Source of the DNA: Neobacillus sp. Marseille-Q6967
GTDB lineage: Bacteria > Bacillota > Bacilli > Bacillales > Cytobacillaceae
Reading direction: 5' to 3'
Assembly: GCF_946151075.1 (NCBI RefSeq)
Contig: NZ_CAMGZB010000002.1
Coordinates: 124,001-188,000 of the forward strand
Length of the DNA stretch: 64,000 nt
Both the position numbers and the translations under genes were made by a program. Position 1 is the stretch's first letter. Every line of letters begins with the position of its first letter. Below are positions 57,592 to 64,000 of the stretch, one piece after another. A model generated the notes under the pieces. It was not told the origin of the DNA and made no database searches. It saw only the letters and a list, made by a program, of their open reading frames with translations.

Positions 57592-58227
57592 TCACTGTGT
57601 TTTATCGTATGAGGCCTTAAAGGTGTATCCTTTTTCAGTTGGCAAAATGTCGTAATTTACATCCAAGTAAGTGAATGATTTTGTTTTTACATTTGTTAAA
57701 TCTCCATTGGGCCCCACGCCAATTGTATTGAAGAGAGCATCTACATCATGTAAATGAATATTAGGATGTAAAATATTTACCATCTGGGTCCACCCCGTCA
57801 GCATTGAATAAATGTCATTTTGAGATTTTCCAAAGCTATTTATCGCTAGTTGTTTAACGGTCCCATTCGAAACAAGAATAATCAACTCCAATTGTTGGCT
57901 CAATGGTGCACGATAAAGCAGCTCCGTATCATTTGAGATCTTTTCGAGGCTTTTAATTATTAAAGGAGACATTTGCTCTTCAGCCACAGCATTCCAGCGT
58001 TCCTTAAAATCTTCAAATGGTAATTGAGAACCCCCAACAACCTGCCCAATTTCCTGCTGGTTTACAATAGACTCATTGTTACTTTGTTGCACATTTTGTT
58101 CCTGTGTAGAAAGTTGAAGATACGGATTAACCTGTTGGGAATGCTTTTCTGACTGTGCATTAGAACAGGCACTTAAGAAATATATCAGTAACATGATTAT
58201 CAGGGAGGGGTGTTTTAATATAGACAA
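57592..58227 (-). CDS. Putative lipoprotein of unknown function
   Basis: A roughly 211-aa exported lipoprotein. The N-terminus has a hydrophobic helix ending in the lipobox LSAC (IYFLSACSNAQ), followed by a polar, Gln/Asn/Ser-rich linker. The rest is a mixed alpha/beta domain (LELIILVSNGTVKQLAINSFG to YLDVNYDILPTEKGYTFKASY). I recognise no family. The start is uncertain: TTG 58227 has GCAGGTG at good distance, and GTG 58236 is also in frame. It ends 25 bp before the GH18 gene, so the two are likely co-transcribed. It may act at the membrane-wall interface with that hydrolase (inference). Confidence 0.7.
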   Translation of the reverse strand: MSILKHPSLIIMLLIYFLSACSNAQSEKHSQQVNPYLQLSTQEQNVQQSNNESIVNQQEIGQVVGGSQLPFEDFKERWNAVAEEQMSPLIIKSLEKISNDTELLYRAPLSQQLELIILVSNGTVKQLAINSFGKSQNDIYSMLTGWTQMVNILHPNIHLHDVDALFNTIGVGPNGDLTNVKTKSFTYLDVNYDILPTEKGYTFKASYDKTQ

Positions 58228-58359
58228 AAAGGTCACCTGCCATAAGTAATTTTTCTCTTAGTGTTATGTTATAATCTAAAAAATATTTAGTTTAAGTTGC
58301 CAAATCATCATGACTTACTTATAAAACTATAATTTTATCTACCATAAATTTAAAAACGA

Positions 58360-58368
58360 TGGTATAAT
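58360..58368 (+). promoter_or_regulatory. Extended -10 promoter of lysC
   Basis: TGGTATAAT (58360-58368) is an extended -10 element 30 bp before the riboswitch; no good -35 is seen. Confidence 0.55.
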
Positions 58369-58394
58369 ACTGACTATTATGTATAATAAGAAAA

Positions 58395-58571
58395 GATAGA
58401 GGTGCGAGCTTCAATAGTAGTGATTCGGAGAAGGATGAGCTTCAAGGATGAATCACGAAAGGGGATGTTCGCCGAAGTAAAGAAAGTCTCATTTCTTTCT
58501 TTGCTGGTCTTGCATTGAATAAATGCCGGATTGTCAAGACAGTTGTCTTGGAGAGCTATCTCACGCTGTAA
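58395..58571 (+). ncRNA. Lysine riboswitch
   Basis: L-box leader of lysC. Conserved pieces in order are AGAGGTGCGAGC at 58398, GGAGAAGG, GAAAGGGGATG, GCCGAAGTAAAG, CTGGTCTTGC, and TTGGAGAGCTATCTC near 58549. The closing P1 helix forms from the first and last pieces. Lysine binding stabilises it and lets the terminator at 58598 form, reducing lysC expression. Confidence 0.95.
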
Positions 58572-58597
58572 ACGCAATATTTCTTTTTTGTGTATTC

Positions 58598-58631
58598 AAG
58601 CAATGAGATGCCCTTCTCATTGCTTTTTTTG
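58598..58631 (+). terminator. Riboswitch terminator of lysC
   Basis: AAGCAATGAGA (58598-58608) pairs with TCTCATTGCTT (58615-58625), then T run. The competing antiterminator would use the riboswitch 3' side. Confidence 0.9.
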
Positions 58632-58666
58632 CGTTTCTTGTTATATAAGAGAAAGAAGGGGAAAAC

Positions 58667-59890
58667 ATGGGTTTGATTGTTCAAAAATTTGGCGGCACTT
58701 CAGTCGGAAGTGTAGAAAGAATCTTAAATGTAGCGGACCGTGTAAAAGCGGAAACTGATCAAGGGAACCAGGTAGTTGTGGTTGTTTCAGCTATGGGAAA
58801 ATCTACAGATCAATTAGTGGGCTTAGCAAAAGAAATCTCGGCTCAGCCAAATAAGCGGGAAATGGACATGCTTTTATCAACAGGTGAGCAGGTGACCATT
58901 GCTTTATTGTCTATGGCTTTAAATGAAAAGGGTCTTCCGGCTGTGTCGTATACCGGCTGGCAGGCGGGAATCAGTACCGAGTCCGTACACGGCAATGCAA
59001 GAATCACAAACATTAACACAGAGGCAATTCAGCAGCAGCTATCAGAGGGGAAGGTAGTCATTGTTGCCGGGTTCCAGGGAATTACGGAAGACGGAGAGAT
59101 TACTACACTTGGCCGCGGCGGTTCAGATACCACAGCGGTGGCATTAGCAGCAGCATTAAAGGCTGACAAGTGTGACATTTATACAGATGTTACAGGAGTA
59201 TTTACGACAGATCCTCGATACGTAAAAACAGCACGTAAATTATTATCCGTTTCGTATGATGAAATGCTGGAACTTGCTAATTTAGGCGCAGGTGTTCTTC
59301 ACCCAAGAGCTGTAGAATTTGCAAAAAATTATCAGGTACGTCTTGAAGTTCGCTCAAGTATGGAGAAAATCGAAGGAACAGTGATTGAGGAGGAAGCATC
59401 AATGGAGCAAAATCTAGTTGTCCGCGGGGTTGCATTTGAAGATGAAATTACAAAAGTAAGTGTATTAGGATTAGAAAATTCTTTAACAAGCTTATCCACC
59501 ATCTTTACTACATTGGCTGAAAACCATTTAAATGTTGATATTATTGTTCAAAGTACGACAGAAGCAGAAACAGCCAATCTTGCCTTCTCCATTAAAACGG
59601 AAGATTTAATGGCTACCTTAGCTGTTCTTGAAGACAATAAAGAGTCCTTAAAATATGATCAGTTAGATGCCGAAAACAAACTGGCAAAAGTATCAATTGT
59701 TGGATCTGGAATGATCTCAAATCCAGGTGTAGCTGCTAAAATGTTCGAAGTCTTAGCTGCAAACAACATCCAAATCAAAATGGTCAGCACTTCTGAAATC
59801 AAAGTATCAGCCGTAGTAGAAGAACAACACATGCTAAAAGCAGTAGAAGTCCTCCACGAAGCCTTTGGCCTATCAGCCGCTGCACAATAA
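58667..59890 (+). CDS. lysC: Lysine-sensitive aspartokinase II (alpha, with internal beta start)
   Basis: Phosphorylates aspartate, the first step toward lysine, threonine, methionine and diaminopimelate. The 407-aa alpha chain has the kinase N-terminus LIVQKFGGTSVGSVE, GRGGSDTTAVALAAALKA and C-terminal ACT domains that bind lysine. An internal ATG at 59402 (Met246, MEQNLVVRGV) has its own GAGGAGG site 8 nt upstream. It gives the separate beta subunit (162 aa), as known in B. subtilis. ATG 58667 follows GAAGGGG. It is controlled by the lysine riboswitch. Confidence 0.97.
   Translation: MGLIVQKFGGTSVGSVERILNVADRVKAETDQGNQVVVVVSAMGKSTDQLVGLAKEISAQPNKREMDMLLSTGEQVTIALLSMALNEKGLPAVSYTGWQAGISTESVHGNARITNINTEAIQQQLSEGKVVIVAGFQGITEDGEITTLGRGGSDTTAVALAAALKADKCDIYTDVTGVFTTDPRYVKTARKLLSVSYDEMLELANLGAGVLHPRAVEFAKNYQVRLEVRSSMEKIEGTVIEEEASMEQNLVVRGVAFEDEITKVSVLGLENSLTSLSTIFTTLAENHLNVDIIVQSTTEAETANLAFSIKTEDLMATLAVLEDNKESLKYDQLDAENKLAKVSIVGSGMISNPGVAAKMFEVLAANNIQIKMVSTSEIKVSAVVEEQHMLKAVEVLHEAFGLSAAAQ
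59402..59890 (+). CDS. lysC: Aspartokinase II beta subunit (internal in-frame start)
   Basis: An in-frame alternative product of lysC. ATG 59402 is preceded by GAGGAGGAAGCATCA, a much stronger ribosome site than expected by chance inside a gene. The product consists of the two ACT regulatory domains and pairs with the alpha chain in an alpha2beta2 enzyme. The Met246 position equals that of the B. subtilis beta start. Confidence 0.8.
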   Translation: MEQNLVVRGVAFEDEITKVSVLGLENSLTSLSTIFTTLAENHLNVDIIVQSTTEAETANLAFSIKTEDLMATLAVLEDNKESLKYDQLDAENKLAKVSIVGSGMISNPGVAAKMFEVLAANNIQIKMVSTSEIKVSAVVEEQHMLKAVEVLHEAFGLSAAAQ

Positions 59891-59902
59891 AAAAGATAAC
59901 TA

Positions 59903-59943
59903 AAAAAATATTCCTTGGAGAAACACTCCAAGGAATACTTTTT
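59903..59943. terminator. Terminator between lysC and yslB
   Basis: TATTCCTTGGAG (59909-59920) pairs with CTCCAAGGAATA (59926-59937), loop AAACA, with A7 before and CTTTTT after; usable from both sides. Confidence 0.85.
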
Positions 59944-59950
59944 AAAAATA

Positions 59951-59996
59951 GTGTCCGCCTGAGGTGGACAGTGTCCACGAGCGGTGCCTGTCACCG
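59951..59996. repeat. Dispersed short repeat family C
   Basis: GTGTCCGCCTGAGG, TGGACA-G-TGTCCA and GGTGCCTGTCACC run together over 46 bp. The GTGCCTGTCACC piece recurs at 36832, downstream of the pheS T-box terminator. The end of the repeat overlaps the yslB stop codon. I recall this short palindromic motif as common in Bacillus intergenic DNA. Confidence 0.6.
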
Positions 59997-60449
59997 GTCC
60001 AGATTGTCTTTTTTATCCCATTTGACAGTGAAGTGGACTTTGTTTGCTTTTTTTACCGGGTGTTCGAAGGTTTCGGCGATGACTTGTTTTTGTAGTTCGA
60101 TTTGTTGGGCAAGGAAGCCTGCTTCGATTTGGAAGTAGTGTTCTGCTTTAGATTTGATTCGTGAGACGATTAGCGGGCTGGTTAATTCGAATTCCATTTC
60201 ATTTTTATGTTCGGTTTTGAGTTCCAGGTGCCCCCATGAAGCTTTTGCAAAGAAGTCGGCTATTTCATCTAGTGAGTGTAATGGATATTTCCGGGCCAAT
60301 CGTTTTCCAGCCCAGTATAGAATTTCGGGTGTATCTTTACCTAATATCTCAGGTAAGAGAAACTCCCTTATTAACTCATATCCAAAAATGGAGATATTTC
60401 TGGGCTCTTCGGTTTGGATATTTAGTTCGACTGCGGTACTATCTTTCAT
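59991..60449 (-). CDS. yslB: DUF2507 family protein YslB
   Basis: A 152-aa soluble protein with no signal or membrane segment. The pattern SIFGYELIREFLLPEILG, YWAGKRLARKYPL and HYFQIEAGFLAQQIE matches the DUF2507/V4R-like family at this locus in Bacilli, where YslB sits between lysC and sdhC. V4R-related domains bind small molecules; the function here is unknown. The coding end lies within repeat family C. Confidence 0.85.
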   Translation of the reverse strand: MKDSTAVELNIQTEEPRNISIFGYELIREFLLPEILGKDTPEILYWAGKRLARKYPLHSLDEIADFFAKASWGHLELKTEHKNEMEFELTSPLIVSRIKSKAEHYFQIEAGFLAQQIELQKQVIAETFEHPVKKANKVHFTVKWDKKDNLDR

Positions 60450-60762
60450 TTTTGATCCCTTCTTTCTACCATTCTATTATATACAAAGATGGCTTTGAAT
60501 CAGTACCATTTTTAATGATAATTATGCGTAGAAGGTGATTAGAACATTGCTATTTTGCAATATCATACGATAATTTCCTTAATAAAATTATTTTGCCCTA
60601 AATAGGGTAGGACTTATCTTCCTTTTTCAGGAATAGGTAGGAAAATTTACTGGTTATTACCCAAAACACCCCATTATTAATGTAAGCGCTTTTATAACCT
60701 ATTATAATATCAATATATTTAAAAAAATTTATTTTTATAGAACTTTTTCTGTATACGTTTTC
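60450..60762. other. Intergenic region between divergent yslB and sdhC
   Basis: AT-rich DNA carrying the upstream part of the sdh control region. Apart from the cre-like sequence at 60680 and the promoter at 60763, I see no terminator, ORF or RNA structure. A TATAAT at about 60703 lacks a -35 partner. Confidence 0.4.
60680..60694 (+). promoter_or_regulatory. cre-like sequence upstream of sdhC
   Basis: ATGTAAGCGCTTTTA fits the cre consensus WTGNAANCGNWNNCW with one mismatch (T for the fixed C). It lies about 80 bp upstream of the promoter -35, so any CcpA effect would not be simple blocking. Confidence 0.4.
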
Positions 60763-60791
60763 TTGACGCTCCAAGATGATGGGAGTAAAAT
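60763..60791 (+). promoter_or_regulatory. Sigma-A promoter of sdhCAB
   Basis: TTGACG (60763-60768) and TAAAAT (60786-60791), spacing 17, about 100 bp before the sdhC start. Confidence 0.7.
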
Positions 60792-60891
60792 GAACATGTC
60801 ACATAATTGTCACAGTGGTGTTAAGTCTGAATATAAAATAGTCCTTTGGGATAAGATTTTCACCATTTTAAAATTTCAAGGGGGGTAAATT

Positions 60892-61500
60892 ATGGCGGGG
60901 AATCGAGAGTTTGTGTATCGGAGATTGCATTCATTGCTAGGAGTTATTCCAATTGGAATCTTCCTTTTGCAGCACCTTGTGGTAAACCATTTTGCTACGG
61001 GAGGACCTGAGTCCTTTAATAGAGCTGCAGATTTTATGGGGAACCTTCCTTTTAGAATTGTCCTAGAAACTGTAATTATTTATTTACCAATTTTATTTCA
61101 TGCAATCTATGGGCTGTATATTGCCTTTACCGCAAAAAACAATGCTACTAAATTTGGATACTTTAGAAACTGGATGTTTATGCTTCAACGTGTATCCGGC
61201 GTCATCACATTGATTTTTATTACTTGGCATGTTTGGGAAACTCGTGTCGCGGCAGCATTTGGTTCACATGTGAACTTCAATATGATGAATGAAATTCTAT
61301 CATCACCGTTCATGTTTGTATTCTATCTAGTGGGTGTTATTTCAACCATCTTCCACTTTGCTAATGGATTGTGGTCATTCTTGGTAAGCTGGGGAATTAC
61401 AGTATCTCCTCGCTCTCAAATGATCTCTACATACTTTACGATTGGTGTTTTCATCGTTCTATCCATCGTAGGTGTGAGAACACTACTAGCATTTGTGTAA
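60892..61500 (+). CDS. sdhC: Succinate dehydrogenase cytochrome b558 subunit
   Basis: A 202-aa membrane anchor of complex II with five transmembrane helices carrying two b-type haems, as in Bacillus SdhC. Histidines in the helices (LLQHLVVNHF, PILFHAIYGLY, ITWHVWETR, TIFHFANGLWSF) are haem ligand candidates. It reduces menaquinone. ATG 60892 follows AAGGGGGG. It leads the sdhCAB operon. Confidence 0.95.
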   Translation: MAGNREFVYRRLHSLLGVIPIGIFLLQHLVVNHFATGGPESFNRAADFMGNLPFRIVLETVIIYLPILFHAIYGLYIAFTAKNNATKFGYFRNWMFMLQRVSGVITLIFITWHVWETRVAAAFGSHVNFNMMNEILSSPFMFVFYLVGVISTIFHFANGLWSFLVSWGITVSPRSQMISTYFTIGVFIVLSIVGVRTLLAFV

Positions 61501-61561
61501 TATTGAGCGTATTTAATGGAAAGAAAAATATTGGATTTTTGGATTAAGGGAGTGAGCCACG

Positions 61562-63319
61562 ATGAGTAAGGGTAAGGTGATCATAGTCGGCGGCGGATTA
61601 GCCGGCTTAATGGCAACGATTAAAGTTGCAGAAGAAGGAACACCAGTGGAACTATTTTCACTTGTACCAGTGAAACGTTCCCACTCCGTTTGTGCCCAAG
61701 GTGGTATGAATGGAGCAGTTAATACAAAAGGTGAAGGCGATTCTCCTTGGATTCACTTTGACGATACGGTTTATGGCGGAGACTTTTTGGCTAACCAGCC
61801 GCCAGTTAAGGCAATGTGTGAAGCTGCACCTGGCATCATTCATTTAATGGACCGGATGGGAGTTATGTTTAACCGGACTCCAGAAGGACTATTGGACTTC
61901 CGCCGTTTCGGAGGTACACAGCATTCGCGTACAGCATTTGCAGGAGCCACAACAGGTCAGCAGCTGCTTTATGCATTGGATGAGCAGGTTCGCCGTCATG
62001 AAGTCGCTGGGTTGGTCACAAAATATGAGGGCTGGGAGTTCCTTGGTGCGGTTGTTGATGACGATGGTGTTTGCCGTGGGATTGTCGCTCAGAACTTAAC
62101 AACCCATGAAATTAAGTCCTTCTCTGCGGATGCTGTCATTATGGCAACAGGCGGTCCTGGGATTATTTTTGGAAAGACAACGAATTCTGTTATTAATACT
62201 GGTTCTGCTGCATCAATTGTATATCAACAAGGTGCTTATTATTCAAACGGTGAAATGATTCAAATCCATCCGACTGCCATTCCTGGTGATGATAAGCTTC
62301 GTTTAATGAGTGAATCTGCGCGTGGTGAAGGCGGCCGGGTATGGACTTATAAAGATGGTAAGCCTTGGTACTTCCTAGAGGAAAAATATCCTGCTTATGG
62401 AAACCTAGTACCACGTGATATTGCGACACGTGAAATTTTTGATGTTTGTGTCAATCAAAAGCTTGGTGTTAACGGTGAAAACATGGTATTCCTTGATCTT
62501 TCACACAAGGATCCGAAGGAATTGGATATTAAGCTTGGAGGAATTATTGAAATCTATGAAAAGTTCATGGGTGACGATCCTCGTAAAGTACCTATGAAAA
62601 TATTCCCTGCGGTTCACTATTCAATGGGTGGATTATGGGTTGACTATGACCAAATGACTAATATACCTGGCTTATTTGCAGCGGGAGAATGTGATTATTC
62701 TCAGCACGGTGCAAACCGCTTAGGTGCTAACTCATTATTATCAGCTATCTTTGGCGGTATGGTTGCCGGACCTAATGCCGTTCGCTATATCAAAGGACTT
62801 GAAAAGAGTTCAGATGCTGTTTCTTCCACTGTTTTTGACAGACATGTTAAAGAACAAGAGCAAAAGTGGAATGACATTATGAGTTTGAGTGGTACTGAAA
62901 ATGCATACGTTCTTCATAAAGAGCTTGGGGAATGGATGACTGACAATGTGACGGTTGTTCGTTACAATGACAGACTGTTAAAGACAGATGAAAAAATCCA
63001 GGAGCTACTAGAACGTTATAAAAAGATTAATATCAACGATACCTCTAAATGGAGCAATCAAGGGGCGGCGTTTACTCGTCAATTACAGAATATGCTTCAG
63101 TTGGCCCGCGTTATTACCATTGGTGCTTACAATCGTAATGAAAGCCGTGGTGCCCACTACAAGCCTGAATTCCCGAACCGTGATGATGAGAATTTCTTAA
63201 AAACAACAATGGCAAAATTTGTTGATGGTTCATCTGCACCGGCATTCCATTATGAAGAAGTTGATGTTTCATTAATCAAGCCGCGTGAACGTAACTATGC
63301 GAAAAATAAAGGGGAGTAG
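61562..63319 (+). CDS. sdhA: Succinate dehydrogenase flavoprotein subunit
   Basis: A 585-aa FAD protein oxidising succinate to fumarate. The N-terminal FAD fold is KVIIVGGGLAGLMATIKVAEEG (quoted IIVGGGLAGLMAT). The covalent FAD histidine lies in KRSHSVCAQGGMNGA. Active-site segments are HPTAIPG, SARGEGGRVWT and GECDYSQHGANRLGANSLL (quoted HGANRLGANSLL). The C-terminal helical domain ends in PRERNYAKNKGE. ATG 61562 follows AAGGGAGTGAG. The sequence from sdhC to sdhA is contiguous with a 61-bp gap. Confidence 0.97.
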   Translation: MSKGKVIIVGGGLAGLMATIKVAEEGTPVELFSLVPVKRSHSVCAQGGMNGAVNTKGEGDSPWIHFDDTVYGGDFLANQPPVKAMCEAAPGIIHLMDRMGVMFNRTPEGLLDFRRFGGTQHSRTAFAGATTGQQLLYALDEQVRRHEVAGLVTKYEGWEFLGAVVDDDGVCRGIVAQNLTTHEIKSFSADAVIMATGGPGIIFGKTTNSVINTGSAASIVYQQGAYYSNGEMIQIHPTAIPGDDKLRLMSESARGEGGRVWTYKDGKPWYFLEEKYPAYGNLVPRDIATREIFDVCVNQKLGVNGENMVFLDLSHKDPKELDIKLGGIIEIYEKFMGDDPRKVPMKIFPAVHYSMGGLWVDYDQMTNIPGLFAAGECDYSQHGANRLGANSLLSAIFGGMVAGPNAVRYIKGLEKSSDAVSSTVFDRHVKEQEQKWNDIMSLSGTENAYVLHKELGEWMTDNVTVVRYNDRLLKTDEKIQELLERYKKININDTSKWSNQGAAFTRQLQNMLQLARVITIGAYNRNESRGAHYKPEFPNRDDENFLKTTMAKFVDGSSAPAFHYEEVDVSLIKPRERNYAKNKGE

Positions 63320-63324
63320 GAGAA

Positions 63325-64000
63325 ATGTCTGAAAATAAAACGGTAAAATTTATTATTACACGTCAAGATACGCAAGATTCTACTCCTTACGAAGAGGAGT
63401 TTGAACTTCCATACCGTCCGAATATGAACGTCATCTCGGCTTTAATGGAGATTCGTAAAAATCCTGTTAACACAAAAGGACAAGCCACTACCCCAATCGC
63501 TTGGGATATGAACTGTCTCGAAGAAGTTTGCGGTGCCTGTTCAATGGTGATTAACGGTAAACCACGTCAGTCTTGTTCAGCGCTTGTGGATCAGCTGGAG
63601 CAGCCAATCCGCTTGGCTCCAATGGCGACATTCCCTGTTGTGCGTGACCTTCAAGTAGACCGCAGCCGTATGTTTGATGCCTTAAAGAAAGTAAAAGCAT
63701 GGATCCCAATCGATGGAACTTATGACTTAGGACCAGGACCGCGTATGCCTGAAAGAAAACGTCAATGGGCTTACGAGCTTTCAAAGTGTATGACATGTGG
63801 TGTCTGCTTAGAGGCATGTCCAAATGTTAACAGCAAATCTAACTTTATTGGGCCACAGCCGCTTTCACAGGTTCGTCTTTTCAATGCTCATCCAACTGGT
63901 GAAATGAACAGGGCGGAACGCCTTGAAGCCATTATGGGTGATGGTGGTCTTGCAAACTGCGGTAACTCGCAAAACTGTGTGCAGTCTTGTCCAAAAGGTA
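63325..64000 (+). CDS. sdhB: Succinate dehydrogenase iron-sulfur subunit (truncated by window)
   Basis: ATG 63325 opens a frame that is still open at the window end; 225 codons are present of about 250 expected. The [2Fe-2S] cluster ligands appear in NCLEEVCGACSM and QSC. A second set, KCMTCGVCLEACP, starts the [4Fe-4S] cluster and CGNSQNCVQSCPKG supplies the other cysteines. It passes electrons from SdhA to the haems of SdhC. Its start is 5 bp after the sdhA stop behind AGGAG. Confidence 0.96.
   Translation, partial: MSENKTVKFIITRQDTQDSTPYEEEFELPYRPNMNVISALMEIRKNPVNTKGQATTPIAWDMNCLEEVCGACSMVINGKPRQSCSALVDQLEQPIRLAPMATFPVVRDLQVDRSRMFDALKKVKAWIPIDGTYDLGPGPRMPERKRQWAYELSKCMTCGVCLEACPNVNSKSNFIGPQPLSQVRLFNAHPTGEMNRAERLEAIMGDGGLANCGNSQNCVQSCPKG

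Noticed and set aside
58531-58758. Open frame of 75 codons across the lysine riboswitch and lysC start
   Set aside because: It overlaps the riboswitch, its terminator and lysC in another frame, and has no ribosome site of its own.

Overview
The window is a low-GC Gram-positive (Bacillaceae) housekeeping region. The gene order follows the B. subtilis accDA-pfkA-pyk to sdhCAB segment almost gene for gene, and sporulation genes (sspI, ytaF, ytxC, ytvI) are present. Protein sequence and several intergenic repeat types point to Bacillus sensu lato, perhaps Neobacillus-like; genus is an inference. GC is moderate-low and there are many TTG and GTG starts. No phage, transposase, rRNA, tRNA or CRISPR array was seen.

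Layout. 1-6.3 kb: end of a probable malic enzyme gene, a GntR/FadR-type regulator, accD-accA, pfkA-pyk and fxsA. 6.3-12.6 kb: ytvI (reverse), ytwI, then the citZ-icd-mdh TCA cluster with a clear promoter/cre site, and a MaoC-like gene. 12.6-20.1 kb: phoP-phoR-polA-mutM-ytaF-coaE. 20.1-21.6 kb: a 52-bp tandem-repeat array and a NERD-domain gene. 21.7-28.0 kb: gapB (with CcpN-like sites), speD, an unknown gene, nrdR-dnaB-dnaI and ytxC. 28.0-32.3 kb: T-box-thrS and the L20-leader infC-rpmI-rplT operon. 32.3-36.5 kb: ysdA, a VTT membrane protein, ysdB (with a sigma-W-type promoter), a dUTPase, ysdC, sspI and a TrmH-family methylase. 36.5-40.3 kb: T-box-pheST. 40.4-40.7 kb: a second 52-bp tandem array. 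40.7-47.3 kb: rnhC (reverse), zapA-cvpA-polX-mutS2-yshE and a 27-codon hydrophobic ORF. 47.5-53.3 kb: fatty-acid degradation (lcfA, fadR-fadB-etfB-etfA) and trxA. 53.4-60.4 kb: uvrC, an accessory cell-wall gene pair (lipoprotein and GH18/CWB2 protein), lysine riboswitch-lysC, and yslB. 60.8-64 kb: sdhC-sdhA-sdhB, with sdhB cut by the window edge.

Together the genes cover entry to fatty acid synthesis, lower glycolysis and its gluconeogenic reverse (gapB), the oxidative TCA arm, beta-oxidation with electron transfer to ETF, phosphate sensing, DNA replication and repair, and aminoacyl-tRNA supply. Regulation is visible as riboswitch, T-box and L20 leaders, and as palindromes matching known consensus sites for CcpA, CcpN and FadR.

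The least explained structures are two tandem arrays 20 kb apart. They have largely different sequence, but both have a 52-bp period, the same dyad core (CATGAA / TTCATG), and a position between convergent genes. Also notable are at least three families of dispersed palindromic repeats lodged in 3' UTRs and leaders.
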